DNA of 64,000 nt from Lachnospiraceae bacterium. GTDB taxonomy: Bacteria; Bacillota; Clostridia; Lachnospirales; Lachnospiraceae. Of this stretch, positions 25,516 to 36,037 are shown in pieces. The first letter of the stretch is position 1. Each line of letters opens with the position of its first letter. A model generated the notes under the pieces. The model searched no databases and had not been told where the DNA came from. It saw nothing but the letters and a program-made list of their open reading frames with translations. The position numbers and the translations under genes were made by a program. The stretch is taken from NCBI GenBank assembly GCA_017467845.1, contig JAFUKH010000025.1, forward strand, positions 78,041 to 142,040, read 5' to 3'.

Positions 25516-27519
25516 GTGAATCGTTCTGAGAAACCATGTGAATTTAAATTACATTCTGAATACAAACCAACCGGCGACCAGCCCCAGGCGATTAAGGAGC
25601 TGGTGGAAGGCTTCAAACAAGGCAATCAATTCCAGACTTTGCTAGGCGTTACGGGCTCCGGTAAGACTTTTACCATGGCCAATGTTATCGCAGCACTGAA
25701 TAAACCTACGCTGATTATTGCCCATAATAAGACACTGGCGGGACAGCTCTACGGGGAATTTAAAGAGTTCTTCCCTGAGAATGCAGTGGAGTATTTTGTG
25801 TCCTATTACGATTATTATCAGCCGGAGGCGTATGTGCCGTCTTCGGATACTTATATTGCAAAGGACTCGGCCATTAATGACGAGATTGATAAGCTACGTC
25901 TTTCAGCGACGGCGTCACTGTCTGAAAGAAAGGATGTTATTGTTGTAGCATCGGTGTCCTGCATCTATGGTCTGGGTAGTCCGGATGAATATCAGGATAT
26001 GATTGTGTCCCTGAGGCCGGGGCAGATGAAGGACCGAGACCAGGTGCTGAGAGAATTAGTGGATATCCAGTATGACCGCAATGATATGGATTTGCAGCGT
26101 GCTTGCTTCCGTGTGCGCGGCGATGTGGTGGAGATTTATCCTGCTCAGGGTGGTGACTATCTGATACGCGTGGAGTTTTTTGGAGACGAGATTGACCGAA
26201 TCTGTGAGGTGGAGCCTTTAAGTGGTAAGGTGGTGTCATCCTTGAATCACGTGGCGATTTTCCCTGCATCCCACTATGTTGTAAATCCTGCGAGGATTAA
26301 GCTGGCATGTGAAAATATTGAAGCAGAGATGGAAGAGCGAGTGCGTTACTTCAAGAGCGAGGATAAGCTGATTGAAGCCCAGCGTATTGCAGAGCGTACC
26401 AACTTTGATATAGAGATGCTGAGAGAGACCGGATTCTGCTCCGGTATTGAGAACTATTCCAGACATCTGGTAGGATCCGAACCGGGCATGCCGCCCATGA
26501 CGCTGATGGATTTCTTTGGAGACGATTTCCTGATTATTATCGACGAGTCCCACATGACCATTCCTCAGATTGGTGCTATGTATTCCGGTGACCGTTCCCG
26601 TAAGACTACGCTGGTGGATTACGGATTCCGTCTGCCTTCAGCTTTGGATAACAGACCGCTGAATTTTGAAGAGTTTGAGCAGCATATTGACCAGATGCTT
26701 TTTGTATCTGCGACACCGTCTAAGTACGAGGCAGAGCATGAACTTCTGCGTACGGAACAGGTGATTCGTCCTACCGGTCTTCTGGATCCGGAGGTGGATG
26801 TGCGTCCTGTGGAGGGGCAGATTGATGACCTGATAGCAGAGTGCAAGAAGGAGATTGAAAAGAAAAATAAAGTATTGATTACCACTCTTACCAAGCGTAT
26901 GGCGGAGGATTTGACCGAGTATATGCGAGATGTGGGAATCCGTGTGAAATATATGCATTCCGACATTGATACGCTGGAGCGTGCGGAGATAATCCGGGAT
27001 ATGCGTCTGGATGTATTTGACGTGCTTGTGGGTATTAACCTGCTTAGAGAAGGTCTGGATATTCCGGAGATTACGCTGGTGGCTATCTTAGATGCGGATA
27101 AGGAGGGCTTCCTTCGAAGTGAGACTTCCCTTATTCAGACCATCGGTCGTGCGGCACGTAACAGTGACGGACATGTAATTATGTATGCAGACAATATGAC
27201 AGATTCCATGCGCAACGCTATTGAGGAGACCAACCGCCGTCGCCAGATTCAGATGAAGTACAATGAGGAGCATGGAATTACGCCACAAACCATTAAGAAG
27301 GCGGTGCGCGATTTAATCAGTATTTCCAAGGAGATTGCTAAGGAAGAGGTTCAGTTCGAGAAGGACCCGGAATCCATGAGCAGACAGGAGCTGGAGAAGC
27401 TGATTGCTCAGGTACAGAAGCAGATGCAGAAGGCAGCTGCAGATTTGAACTTCGAGGCGGCAGCAGAGCTGCGTGATAAGATGATAGAGCTGAAGCAAAA
27501 CTTACAATACCAGGATTAG
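25516..27519 (+). CDS. uvrB: UvrABC system protein B
   Basis: A 667-residue DNA helicase-like subunit of nucleotide excision repair that receives damaged DNA from UvrA and holds it for UvrC. Walker A is G44-VTGSGK-T51; the beta-hairpin that clamps DNA is in [22 protein letters not shown]; the DESH box, helicase motifs V and VI ([22 protein letters not shown]) and the C-terminal UVR domain ([15 protein letters not shown]) are all present. It starts at GTG behind AAAGGAGG. Full length for the family. The 5' end exists a second time as a broken copy at 5604. uvrA follows. Confidence 0.97.
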   Translation: MNRSEKPCEFKLHSEYKPTGDQPQAIKELVEGFKQGNQFQTLLGVTGSGKTFTMANVIAALNKPTLIIAHNKTLAGQLYGEFKEFFPENAVEYFVSYYDYYQPEAYVPSSDTYIAKDSAINDEIDKLRLSATASLSERKDVIVVASVSCIYGLGSPDEYQDMIVSLRPGQMKDRDQVLRELVDIQYDRNDMDLQRACFRVRGDVVEIYPAQGGDYLIRVEFFGDEIDRICEVEPLSGKVVSSLNHVAIFPASHYVVNPARIKLACENIEAEMEERVRYFKSEDKLIEAQRIAERTNFDIEMLRETGFCSGIENYSRHLVGSEPGMPPMTLMDFFGDDFLIIIDESHMTIPQIGAMYSGDRSRKTTLVDYGFRLPSALDNRPLNFEEFEQHIDQMLFVSATPSKYEAEHELLRTEQVIRPTGLLDPEVDVRPVEGQIDDLIAECKKEIEKKNKVLITTLTKRMAEDLTEYMRDVGIRVKYMHSDIDTLERAEIIRDMRLDVFDVLVGINLLREGLDIPEITLVAILDADKEGFLRSETSLIQTIGRAARNSDGHVIMYADNMTDSMRNAIEETNRRRQIQMKYNEEHGITPQTIKKAVRDLISISKEIAKEEVQFEKDPESMSRQELEKLIAQVQKQMQKAAADLNFEAAAELRDKMIELKQNLQYQD

Positions 27520-27527
27520 AAGTCATT

Positions 27528-27662
27528 AACCACGTCGTGCTTGCACATAAGTGGTTATATGACTGAGTAATCCGCACCGATATGAGGATAAAAGCGGGAG
27601 GATTCCCGCGATATCCGAATGTCGGTCAAGATTGTGGGAGTGCGAAGCACGGAACAATCTTG
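27528..27662. other. three tandem stem-loops between uvrB and uvrA
   Basis: Stem 1: AACCAC/GTGGTT (27528-27556) with an inner GTGC/GCAC. Stem 2: CCGATAT/ATGTCGG, GGATA/TATCC and GCGGGA/TCCCGC stacked (27578-27625), the strongest. Stem 3: CAAGATTGT/ACAATCTTG (27627-27662) with an inner GTGC-GAA-GCAC. None has a T tract. It may be a structured leader of uvrA, a processing site in a uvrBA message, or a small palindromic insertion element. Confidence 0.6.
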
Positions 27663-27694
27663 AAGGGATTGAATTGTAGTATAGAGGAGAAAAT

Positions 27695-30547
27695 ATGTCA
27701 GAATCAGTAAAAATGCTCCCGAAGAAGGAGTATATTAAAATCAGGGGAGCCCAAGAGCATAACCTGAAAAATATAAATGTAGATATTCCCAGAAATGAAT
27801 TTGTGGTACTGACCGGGATGTCCGGCTCAGGAAAGTCTTCGCTTGCCTTTGATACCATTTATGCAGAGGGACAGCGTCGTTACATGGAGTCCCTTTCCAG
27901 CTATGCAAGAATGTTCCTTGGACAGATGGAGAAGCCTAATGTAGAGCGTATAGAGGGGCTTTCTCCGGCGATTTCCATCGATCAGAAGTCCACTAATCGT
28001 AACCCTCGTTCTACCGTTGGCACGGTGACCGAGATTTACGACTATTTCAGACTTTTATATGCCCGTATCGGGATTCCGCATTGTCCGGAGTGCGGTCGCG
28101 AGATTGCAAAGCAGTCGGTGGATCAGATGGTGGACCAGATTATGGAGCTGGGAGAAGGAACCAGGATTCAGCTTTTGGCACCGGTGGTACGGGGACGAAA
28201 GGGTATGCATGAGAAGGTCTTTGATCGTGCGAAGAAGAGCGGTTACGTGCGTGTACGTGTGGATGGTAATTTATACGAGCTTTCGGAAGAGATTACCTTG
28301 GACAAGAATATCAAGCACAATATTGAGATTGTAGTAGATCGTCTTGTGGTAAAGGAAGGAATTCAGCGTAGATTATCCGATTCTATAGAGAATGTTATGG
28401 ATCTTGCAGAAGGTCTGCTTCTGGTGGATGTAATCGGGGGAGAAGCATTGACCTTTTCCGACAGCTTTTCTTGTCCGGACTGTGGCGTAAGTATTTCTGA
28501 GATTGAGCCCAGAAGCTTCTCCTTTAATAATCCTTTCGGTGCATGTCCGGTTTGTGTGGGTCTTGGTTACAAGATGGAATTTGATGTAGACCTAATGATT
28601 CCTGATAAGAGCCTTAGCATTAAGGATGGAGCAATTCAGGTGATGGGCTGGCAGTCCTGTGCAGATAAGGGCAGTTTTACCAATGCAATTCTGCAAGCGT
28701 TGTGTAAAGAATTTAACTTTGATTTAGAGACTCCTTTTGAACAGTATTCAAAAGAGATTCAGGATATTTTGATTTATGGTACCAATAAGTCGGTGGATGT
28801 ATATTATGAAGGACAGCGTGGACGTGGCGTGTATCCGATTGTATTTGAAGGCTTGATTAAGAATGTTCAGAGAAAGTATCGGGAGACATTCTCGGAGACC
28901 ATGAAAGCAGAATATGAGACCTTTATGCGTATTTCGCCCTGCGATGAATGTAGGGGAATGCGTTTGAAAAAGGAGTCATTGGCAGTAACTGTTTGTGATA
29001 AAAATATTCATGAAATTACGTCTACTTCTATTGGTGGGCTCTATGAGTTTTTGCAGGAAATGCAGCTTACCAATCAGCAACAGCTTATCGGCAAGCAGGT
29101 GCTAAAGGAGATTGGGGCGAGAGTTGGCTTCCTTATGGACGTGGGGCTCGACTACCTTTCTCTATCCAGAGCAACCGGCACCTTGTCCGGTGGTGAGGCA
29201 CAGCGTATCAGACTGGCAACCCAGATTGGTTCCGGTCTTGTTGGTGTGTGCTATATTCTGGATGAACCCTCTATTGGTCTGCACCAAAGAGATAATGATA
29301 AGCTTCTTGCAACCCTGAAGCATCTGAAGGACTTAGGAAATACTCTGATTGTAGTTGAGCATGATGAGGATACCATGCTTGCGGCAGACTATATTGTAGA
29401 TATCGGCCCGGAGGCGGGAAGTCACGGCGGTGAAGTGGTAGCAGTGGGTACTGCGGAGGATATCATGAAGAATCCTGATTCTATTACCGGTAAGTACCTC
29501 AGCGGTGAATACCGTATTCCGGTACCCAAGATGCGTAGAAAGCCTTCCGGATATCTGAAGGTATTAGGAGCAAAAGAGAATAATTTAAAGAATATTGATG
29601 TAAAGTTCCCGCTGGGAGTGATGACCTGTGTAACCGGTGTATCCGGTTCCGGAAAGAGCTCTTTGGTGAACGAGATATTATATAAACGTCTTGCAAGAGA
29701 CTTAAACAGGGCAAGATGCATTCCCGGAAAGCATAAGGGGATTGAAGGAATTGAACAGCTGGATAAGGTAATTGATATTGACCAATCACCCATCGGCAGA
29801 ACCCCTCGTTCCAATCCGGCAACCTATACCGGGGTATTTGATATGATTCGTGATCTGTTTGCTTCTACGCCGGATGCTAAGGCTAAGGGGTATAATAAGG
29901 GGCGTTTCAGCTTCAATGTAAAGGGTGGCCGATGTGAGGCCTGCAGCGGAGACGGTATCATAAAGATTGAGATGCATTTTTTGCCGGATGTATATGTGCC
30001 TTGTGAGGTATGTGGCGGTAAGCGTTACAACCGTGAGACCTTGGATGTGAAATATAAGGGCAAGAGTATTTTTGATGTACTTGATATGACGGTGGAAGAG
30101 GCGCTTCCTTTCTTCGAGAATGTACCCTCCATTCGTCGTAAGATTGAAACCTTAAATGATGTGGGTCTGTCTTATATTAAACTTGGACAGCCATCCACCC
30201 AGCTTTCCGGTGGTGAAGCTCAGCGTATTAAGCTGGCCACGGAATTGTCACGCCGCAGTACCGGTAAGACCATCTACATTCTGGATGAGCCAACCACGGG
30301 ACTTCATTTCGCGGATGTGCACAAGCTTACGGAGATTCTTCAGAAGCTGGCAGACGGTGGCAATACGGTGGTAGTTATCGAACACAACCTGGATGTGATT
30401 AAGACTGCGGATTATATCATTGATATTGGTCCGGAAGGTGGAGACAAGGGTGGCACAGTGATCGCTCAGGGAACACCGGAGGAGGTGGCACAGTCACCGA
30501 TTTCTTACACCGGAAAATATATAAAAAAGATGTTGGATAAAGCATAA
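27695..30547 (+). CDS. uvrA: UvrABC system protein A
   Basis: A 950-residue ABC-type ATPase that finds bulky DNA damage and loads UvrB. Two nucleotide-binding halves: Walker A at residues 41-49 (GMSGSGKSS) and again in the second half (GVSGSGKSS), with two signature motifs ([24 protein letters not shown]) and two Walker B aspartates ([22 protein letters not shown]). Zinc-binding cysteines stand in CPECGRE, CPDCG-CPVC and CEAC-CEVCGG. Length is normal. GAGGAG precedes the ATG. The order uvrB-uvrA is common in Clostridia. Confidence 0.97.
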   Translation: MSESVKMLPKKEYIKIRGAQEHNLKNINVDIPRNEFVVLTGMSGSGKSSLAFDTIYAEGQRRYMESLSSYARMFLGQMEKPNVERIEGLSPAISIDQKSTNRNPRSTVGTVTEIYDYFRLLYARIGIPHCPECGREIAKQSVDQMVDQIMELGEGTRIQLLAPVVRGRKGMHEKVFDRAKKSGYVRVRVDGNLYELSEEITLDKNIKHNIEIVVDRLVVKEGIQRRLSDSIENVMDLAEGLLLVDVIGGEALTFSDSFSCPDCGVSISEIEPRSFSFNNPFGACPVCVGLGYKMEFDVDLMIPDKSLSIKDGAIQVMGWQSCADKGSFTNAILQALCKEFNFDLETPFEQYSKEIQDILIYGTNKSVDVYYEGQRGRGVYPIVFEGLIKNVQRKYRETFSETMKAEYETFMRISPCDECRGMRLKKESLAVTVCDKNIHEITSTSIGGLYEFLQEMQLTNQQQLIGKQVLKEIGARVGFLMDVGLDYLSLSRATGTLSGGEAQRIRLATQIGSGLVGVCYILDEPSIGLHQRDNDKLLATLKHLKDLGNTLIVVEHDEDTMLAADYIVDIGPEAGSHGGEVVAVGTAEDIMKNPDSITGKYLSGEYRIPVPKMRRKPSGYLKVLGAKENNLKNIDVKFPLGVMTCVTGVSGSGKSSLVNEILYKRLARDLNRARCIPGKHKGIEGIEQLDKVIDIDQSPIGRTPRSNPATYTGVFDMIRDLFASTPDAKAKGYNKGRFSFNVKGGRCEACSGDGIIKIEMHFLPDVYVPCEVCGGKRYNRETLDVKYKGKSIFDVLDMTVEEALPFFENVPSIRRKIETLNDVGLSYIKLGQPSTQLSGGEAQRIKLATELSRRSTGKTIYILDEPTTGLHFADVHKLTEILQKLADGGNTVVVIEHNLDVIKTADYIIDIGPEGGDKGGTVIAQGTPEEVAQSPISYTGKYIKKMLDKA

Positions 30548-30554
30548 ATTGCAC

Positions 30555-30581
30555 TAAAGTATTCTGAAAATTGTCCGATAT
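30555..30581 (+). promoter_or_regulatory. sigma-D (flagellar) type promoter
   Basis: TAAA (30555-30558), exactly 15 bases, then TCCGATAT (30574-30581). The known sigma-D consensus is TAAA-N15-GCCGATAT, so only one base differs. It stands 8 bases after uvrA and 157 bases before mbl, ahead of the flagellar gene group. Confidence 0.75.
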
Positions 30582-30738
30582 GATTAATAAGGCTCATTTC
30601 TTAAAAAATTTTGAAATCCTCAGGATTTCCTTGCATTTTTACCTTTCGCCTTGTAAACTAAAGTATGATGCTATTAATATGCATATACTATGAGATATTC
30701 GAGACAGAAGTGGAAATAGATATTAAGTTGAAAGGGGT

Positions 30739-31737
30739 ATGAAAATGCAGTGTACAGATATCGGAATTGATTTAGGAACAGCCAGCATTTTAGTTTACAT
30801 CAGAGGAAAGGGCGTCGTATTAAAAGAGCCCTCTGTTGTAGCTTTTGATAGAGATACGAACAGAATTAAAGCAATTGGAGAGGACGCACGACTGATGCTT
30901 GGTAGAACACCGGGCAATATCGTTGCGGTAAGACCTCTTCGTCAGGGTGTAATCTCAGATTATACCGTTACTGAGAAAATGATGAAGTACTTCATCCAGA
31001 AGGCACTTGGTAAGAGAACTTTCCGTAAGCCGCGTATCGCCGTATGTGTGCCAAGTGGTGTTACCGAGGTTGAGAAGAAAGCAGTAGAGGATGCGACTTA
31101 TCAGGCAGGAGCAAGAGAGGTTTCTATTATTGAGGAGCCTATTGCAGCGGCAATCGGTGCAGGTATCGACATTGCCAAGCCTTGCGGAAACATGATTGTA
31201 GATATCGGTGGTGGTACCTCTGATATCGCAGTAATCTCTCTGGGTGGTACGGTTGTGTCTGCTTCTATTAAGATTGCAGGCGATGATTTTGACGAAGCAA
31301 TCGTTCGTTATATGAGAAAGAAGCACAATCTTCTGATTGGTGAGAGAACCGCAGAGGATATGAAGATTAAGATCGGTTCCTGCTTCCCGAGAGCAGAAGC
31401 TGATTATATGGATGTTCGTGGTAGAAATTTAGTAACCGGTCTTCCTAAGACGGTGCGTGTTTCCTCTGAGGAATGTGAAGAGGCTCTCCGTGAGACTACT
31501 GCACAGATTGTTGAGACCATCCATAGTGTACTTGAGAAGACTCCGCCGGAGCTTGCAGCAGATATTGCTGACAGAGGTATTGTTCTTACCGGTGGCGGAA
31601 GCTTACTTCGAGGATTAGAAGAGCTTATCGAATCTAAGACCGGAATTAATACTATGACTGCAGAGGATCCTATGACTGCAGTTGCTGTGGGAACCGGAAG
31701 ATATGTAGAGTTCCTTGCAGGATATAGAGAGGACTAG
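30739..31737 (+). CDS. mbl: MreB-family cell-shape protein (Mbl-like)
   Basis: A 332-residue bacterial actin. Phosphate-1 (DIGIDLGTASILVY), phosphate-2 (MIVDIGGGTSDIAVISLGG) and adenosine (VLTGGGSLLRGLEELI) motifs are complete. MreB filaments guide wall synthesis along the cell side. The call mbl rather than mreB rests on the gene order: it is followed by two flagellar rod-type genes as in mbl-flhO-flhP of Bacillus, and not by mreC/mreD. AAAGGGG is the ribosome binding site. A sigma-D-type promoter upstream suggests that this copy is made together with flagella. Confidence 0.88.
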   Translation: MKMQCTDIGIDLGTASILVYIRGKGVVLKEPSVVAFDRDTNRIKAIGEDARLMLGRTPGNIVAVRPLRQGVISDYTVTEKMMKYFIQKALGKRTFRKPRIAVCVPSGVTEVEKKAVEDATYQAGAREVSIIEEPIAAAIGAGIDIAKPCGNMIVDIGGGTSDIAVISLGGTVVSASIKIAGDDFDEAIVRYMRKKHNLLIGERTAEDMKIKIGSCFPRAEADYMDVRGRNLVTGLPKTVRVSSEECEEALRETTAQIVETIHSVLEKTPPELAADIADRGIVLTGGGSLLRGLEELIESKTGINTMTAEDPMTAVAVGTGRYVEFLAGYRED

Positions 31738-31764
31738 ACACTTTTACGATAAAGGAGTAATGCT

Positions 31765-32544
31765 ATGTTAAAAGGATTGTATACCGCATATACAGGAATG
31801 ATTAACGAACAGCATCGAATGGATACCATGACCAACAATTTAGCGAATGCTTCTACTGTTGGTTTTAAGAAAGAAGGCGCGACCAGCCAGTCCTTTGAGG
31901 ATTTACTTGCATATAAGCTGAAGGATTCTTCTGTGGGATTAGGTAATGTACAGCGTATCGGTGTGAATACTCCGGGTGTTAAAATAGGTGAGAATTATAC
32001 CGATTATTCCCAGGGCTCCTTCCGTGAGACGGGTAATACCTTTGATTTAGCATTATCAGGCAATGGTTTCTTCGCAGTTGAATATACCAACAGTGAAGGA
32101 GAGACTTCTACAAAGTATACCAGAGCAGGTTCCTTTACATTAGACCAGACCGGATACTTGATGGATAAGGATGGTCATTACGTTTTAGACAGTAGTAATC
32201 GTAGGATTCAGTTAGATCCACTTCAGCCTGCCAATGTAGATAAAAACGGTAGAATTTATCAGAACGGTACATTACGTGCCACAGTTCAGGTGGTTGATTT
32301 TGAAGATTATAATTATCTGGAGAAATATGGCGATACATTCTATCAGCCGGTAGAAGGAGCCAGCCTTGTGGATTCTGAGGCTTCTGTAGTATCCGGATAT
32401 TTAGAGATGGCAAATGTGAATGTTGTTTCTGAAATGGTGAATATGATTGCTATTACCAGAGCGTATGAGACCAATCAGAAGATTTTACAGACCTATGACA
32501 ACAGCTTAGAGATTGCGACAACTCAGCTTGGAAGAATTCGTTAA
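31765..32544 (+). CDS. flhO: flagellar basal-body rod protein (FlhO/FlgG-like)
   Basis: A 259-residue rod or hook-basal-body protein of the FlgF/FlgG family. The N-terminal coiled-coil motif (LYTAYTGMINEQHRMDTMTNNLANASTVGFKK) and the matching C-terminal helix (NVVSEMVNMIAITRAYETNQKILQTYD) are both present. It is exported through the flagellar secretion system, so it has no signal peptide. AAAGGAG precedes ATG; 27 bases follow mbl. Its paralogue comes next. Confidence 0.9.
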   Translation: MLKGLYTAYTGMINEQHRMDTMTNNLANASTVGFKKEGATSQSFEDLLAYKLKDSSVGLGNVQRIGVNTPGVKIGENYTDYSQGSFRETGNTFDLALSGNGFFAVEYTNSEGETSTKYTRAGSFTLDQTGYLMDKDGHYVLDSSNRRIQLDPLQPANVDKNGRIYQNGTLRATVQVVDFEDYNYLEKYGDTFYQPVEGASLVDSEASVVSGYLEMANVNVVSEMVNMIAITRAYETNQKILQTYDNSLEIATTQLGRIR

Positions 32545-32572
32545 GATAAACCTTTACACGGAGGAATAGATT

Positions 32573-33391
32573 ATGGTTCGTAGTTTATGGACAGCAGCAA
32601 CCGGTATGATTGCTCAGCAGAATAATGTAGATACAATTGCAAATAACTTGGCAAATGTGAACACTCACGGATACAAAACGGAGGTAAACGAGTTCAAGTC
32701 TCTTCTCTATCAGAATATTCAAGCGAAGACTACCACTGCGGACGGTTCTCAGAAGCCGGTAGGTGCACAGGTGGGTCTGGGTGTTCGTAATGCATCCATT
32801 ACTTCGGTTTTTAAGCAGGGAAGTCTTCTTGCTACAGAAAGTGATTCTGCATTTGCAATTGATGGTTCCGGTTTCTTTGCAGTTAAGGGAGAAGACGGTC
32901 AGACATATTATACCAGAAATGGTAATTTCTCTTGGAATTTAGGCAGTAACGGTACCACTATGCTGACTAATTCAGATGGTCTTGCTGTTTTGGATTCTAC
33001 AGGAAAAGCAATTACATTAAACAGTCAGTATGTTACCAGTAAGCTTACCATCTCCAAGGAGGGCGAGATTTGTTATCCTGATAAGGAGAATAATCCTGCA
33101 CCTTTGGGAATCACTATCGGTGTGTACCAGTTCCTTAATCCGGCAGGATTGACTAAGGAAGGTGACAGCTTGTATGCAGTATCTGCAGCAAGTGGTGAAG
33201 CGATTAATGAAGCTACCAATGCGAATGTACAGAAGAGCTCTGTAATTCAGGGATATCTGGAAGGCTCTAATGTGCAGGTTGTAGATGAGATGGTTAACAT
33301 GATTGTTGCACAGCGTGCATATGAGATGAACTCTAAGGCAATTACTGCTACAGATGAAATGATGCAGCAGGCGAATAACCTGAGAAGATAG
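32573..33391 (+). CDS. flhP: flagellar basal-body rod protein (FlhP/FlgG-like)
   Basis: A 272-residue paralogue of the preceding protein, with the same terminal helices (LWTAATGMIAQQNNVDTIANNLANVNTHGYK; NVQVVDEMVNMIVAQRAYEMNSKAI) around a beta-rich centre (FAIDGSGFFAVKGEDGQTYYTRNGNF). The two proteins probably form successive parts of the distal rod. Start behind CGGAGGA. Confidence 0.9.
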   Translation: MVRSLWTAATGMIAQQNNVDTIANNLANVNTHGYKTEVNEFKSLLYQNIQAKTTTADGSQKPVGAQVGLGVRNASITSVFKQGSLLATESDSAFAIDGSGFFAVKGEDGQTYYTRNGNFSWNLGSNGTTMLTNSDGLAVLDSTGKAITLNSQYVTSKLTISKEGEICYPDKENNPAPLGITIGVYQFLNPAGLTKEGDSLYAVSAASGEAINEATNANVQKSSVIQGYLEGSNVQVVDEMVNMIVAQRAYEMNSKAITATDEMMQQANNLRR

Positions 33392-33400
33392 GAGTAACGA

Positions 33401-33751
33401 ATGGATATTTCAGGATTATCTGGTTATTATAGTGACATATATGCGAATGCCTCTTCCAATCAGGCTGCAGAGAGTGTTAAAAGTAGTCTCTCTTCTGTAA
33501 ATTCTTCTACCTCTGATGAAGAGTTAATGGATGCATGTAAGCAGTTTGAGAGCTATTTTGTGGAGCAGATGTTTAAGGAAATGTGGAAAACAATTCCGGA
33601 AAGTGAGTATTCTTCCGGTTCTACCAATTCTATGGTAAGTTTCTACAAGGACGAAATGATTAAGACGATTGCGGAAGATTCTACAGAGCAGAATGGTTTA
33701 GGCTTAGCGCAGATGCTTTATGAGCAAATGAAAAGAAATTATGGTTTGTAA
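33401..33751 (+). CDS. FlgJ-like rod-binding protein, N-domain only
   Basis: A 116-residue protein matching only the rod-binding N-terminal domain of FlgJ (LMDACKQFESYFVEQMFKEMWKTIP, then FYKDEMIKTIAEDS and GLGLAQMLYEQMKRNY). The peptidoglycan hydrolase domain of enterobacterial FlgJ is absent, which is normal in Firmicutes. It likely caps or scaffolds rod assembly. It begins 9 bases after flhP, behind AGGAGTAACG, and ends at a terminator. Confidence 0.85.
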   Translation: MDISGLSGYYSDIYANASSNQAAESVKSSLSSVNSSTSDEELMDACKQFESYFVEQMFKEMWKTIPESEYSSGSTNSMVSFYKDEMIKTIAEDSTEQNGLGLAQMLYEQMKRNYGL

Positions 33752-33753
33752 TT

Positions 33754-33780
33754 AAAAAGAGTTGCTTGCAACTCTTTTTT
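33754..33780. terminator. terminator of mbl-flagellar operon
   Basis: AAAAAGAGTTG pairs with CAACTCTTTTT around CTTG, with a T run on one side and an A run on the other. Bidirectional in principle. The recD2 ribosome binding site follows within ten bases. Confidence 0.85.
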
Positions 33781-33796
33781 GTTTAGAAAGGATATT

Positions 33797-36016
33797 ATGG
33801 AGAAACTGATTGGATATGTGGATCACATAATATATCAAAATGCGGAAAATGGCTACACGGTAATGGAGTTAATCTGCGAAGAGGAAGAAATCACCTGTAC
33901 CGGCAATTGCAAGGGTCTGACGGAGGGCGAGAATATTGAAGCCCAAGGCGAATATACGGAACATCCCTTGTATGGAAAGCAGTTTAAAATCGTTTCCTAC
34001 AGTGTGGTAGCACCAACAGATAGGGTGAGTATGGAGCGGTACTTGGCATCCGGTGCAATTAAAGGGGTAGGTCCCGCTTTGGCGAAACGCATTATTAAAA
34101 AGTTCGGAGATGACACGTTCAGAATCATTGAGGAAGAACCGGAACGTCTGGTGGAGATAAAGGGTATCAGTACCCGGATTGCGAGAGAGATTGCAGTGCA
34201 AATGGAAGAAAAGAGAGACTTACGTGATGCACTGGTATACTTACAGCAGTTTGGCATATCCAATACTCTGGCAATCAAAATATATGATACCTACGGTGTT
34301 GGCTTATACAAGATAATGCAGGAGAATCCCTATCGCCTTGCGGAGGATATTTCCGGTGTGGGATTCAAAATTGCAGATGAGATTGCATCTAAAATAGGTA
34401 TTCATACAGATTCAGACTATCGAATTAGAAGCGGTTTGTTATACGTTTTATTGCAGGCTGTGGGAGAAGGACATTGTTATCTGCCACTGGATGTACTTTT
34501 GCGCAGAGCATCTGTGCTTTTGACAGTAGAGGATAAATATATTCAGCCCCAAGTGGATAACCTAATTATGGATAAGAAGCTAATCCGTAAAGGAGAGAAG
34601 GTCTATGCGGCATCTTACTATTATGCGGAACTGAATTGTGCCCATATGCTGCATCAGCTGAATATGCCTTTTCGAATCGACGAATCTTTGACAAAGAAAT
34701 CCATTGAAAGAATTGCAAAAGAAATTCATATGGAGCTGGATGAGCTTCAGTATGAGGCGGTATTGGGGGCTGTTCAGAATGGACTCTTTATTCTGTCCGG
34801 TGGACCGGGTACCGGCAAGACCACTACAATCAATACCATTATCCGATATTTTGAACGCGAGGGGATGGACATCTTTCTGGCAGCACCTACTGGCCGCGCT
34901 GCGAAGCGGATGACGGAGGCGACGGGTTATGAAGCCAGAACGATCCACCGTATGCTGGAGATTAATGGTGCTCTTTCCGAGGATGATAAACGTATTGTTC
35001 GATTTGAACGAAATGAAGAGATGCCTTTGGAAACTGATGTGATTATCATCGATGAGATGTCCATGGTGGATTTGACACTGTTTCAAGCGCTGCTCCGTGC
35101 GGTGACGCCGGGTACGAGACTGATATTAGTTGGAGATGTAGACCAGCTTCCATCGGTTGGGGCAGGACAAGTGCTGCGGGATATCATGGAAGCGAAATGC
35201 TTCCCGATGGTAATGCTGAAGAAAATCTTCCGTCAGGCAGGAGAAAGTGACATCGTTGTCAATGCACACCGGATTAATCAGGGAGAGCAGATTACACTTG
35301 GTACAAAGAGTAAAGACTTTCTCTTTTTGGAGAGAAATGACGCCAATGTCATATATAAGCACATTGTACAGCTGATACAAGGAAATCTGCCTAAATATGT
35401 GGGGGCAACACCTTTTGATATACAGGTGCTCACACCGATGCGTAAAGGAGCCTTGGGGGCAATAGAGTTGAATAAGATTCTTCAGCAGTATCTGAATCCG
35501 CCTTCGCCCGATAAAAAGGAGCATCAGTCAGGTGATACTGTTTATCGTGAAGGCGATAAAGTAATGCAGATTAGGAACAATTATCAGCTGGAGTGGGAGA
35601 TTGTATCCAGATATGGTATCCCGGTGGACAAGGGACTGGGGGTATTCAATGGAGACATGGGACGGATTCTATCCATAAACGAAGGGGCAGGAGAGCTGAC
35701 GGTGGAATTTGATGAAGGGAAACGAGTAAATTATACGTTTTCTCTATTGGAGGAGCTGGAGCTTTCCTATGCAATTACCATTCATAAATCTCAGGGAAGT
35801 GAGTATCCGGGGGTAATTATGCCGCTGCTTAGCGGGCCCAGGATGCTTTTTAACAGAAATCTTTTGTATACCGGAGTGACGAGGGCAAGAGGCTGTGTAA
35901 CCATTCTGGGAAGCAGTCAGACGGTGCGGGAGATGATTGAAAACGAAAGTGAGAATAAAAGATATACCTCTCTGCGGGAACGTATCGCAGAGCTTGATGA
36001 AAACATGTCGGAGTAG
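33797..36016 (+). CDS. recD2: RecD2-type DNA helicase
   Basis: A 739-residue 5'-3' helicase of superfamily 1. The N-terminal region has OB and helix-hairpin-helix parts (AIKGVGPALAKRIIKKFG, VEIKGISTRIAREI); the motor shows Walker A (GGPGTGKTTT), Walker B (VIIIDEMSMVD), GDVDQLPSVGAGQVL and the C-terminal AITIHKSQGSEYPGV. RecD2 works without RecBC and is linked to repair and fork maintenance. I place the start at ATG 33797 behind AGAAAGGA, six codons inside the longest open frame. Length equals the family norm. Confidence 0.93.
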   Translation: MEKLIGYVDHIIYQNAENGYTVMELICEEEEITCTGNCKGLTEGENIEAQGEYTEHPLYGKQFKIVSYSVVAPTDRVSMERYLASGAIKGVGPALAKRIIKKFGDDTFRIIEEEPERLVEIKGISTRIAREIAVQMEEKRDLRDALVYLQQFGISNTLAIKIYDTYGVGLYKIMQENPYRLAEDISGVGFKIADEIASKIGIHTDSDYRIRSGLLYVLLQAVGEGHCYLPLDVLLRRASVLLTVEDKYIQPQVDNLIMDKKLIRKGEKVYAASYYYAELNCAHMLHQLNMPFRIDESLTKKSIERIAKEIHMELDELQYEAVLGAVQNGLFILSGGPGTGKTTTINTIIRYFEREGMDIFLAAPTGRAAKRMTEATGYEARTIHRMLEINGALSEDDKRIVRFERNEEMPLETDVIIIDEMSMVDLTLFQALLRAVTPGTRLILVGDVDQLPSVGAGQVLRDIMEAKCFPMVMLKKIFRQAGESDIVVNAHRINQGEQITLGTKSKDFLFLERNDANVIYKHIVQLIQGNLPKYVGATPFDIQVLTPMRKGALGAIELNKILQQYLNPPSPDKKEHQSGDTVYREGDKVMQIRNNYQLEWEIVSRYGIPVDKGLGVFNGDMGRILSINEGAGELTVEFDEGKRVNYTFSLLEELELSYAITIHKSQGSEYPGVIMPLLSGPRMLFNRNLLYTGVTRARGCVTILGSSQTVREMIENESENKRYTSLRERIAELDENMSE

Positions 36017-36037
36017 TGCTTGTCCGAAAGGGTAAGG

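Larger units (their letters stand above)
25398..25810. repeat. right copy of uvrB promoter and 5' region
   Basis: Intact counterpart of 5486-5786. It starts at the last codon of mgsA and marks the right border of the island. Confidence 0.9.

Noticed and set aside
25937..27577. Long open frames antisense to uvrB
   Set aside because: They follow from the codon pattern of uvrB, have no ribosome binding sites and no recognisable domains.
30660..30690. A second sigma-D promoter closer to mbl (CTAAAGTATGATG...)
   Set aside because: It has TAAA, but no GCCGAT-like box at the required distance.
34580..35524. Long open frames antisense to recD2
   Set aside because: Shadow frames opposite conserved helicase motifs, without starts or family patterns.
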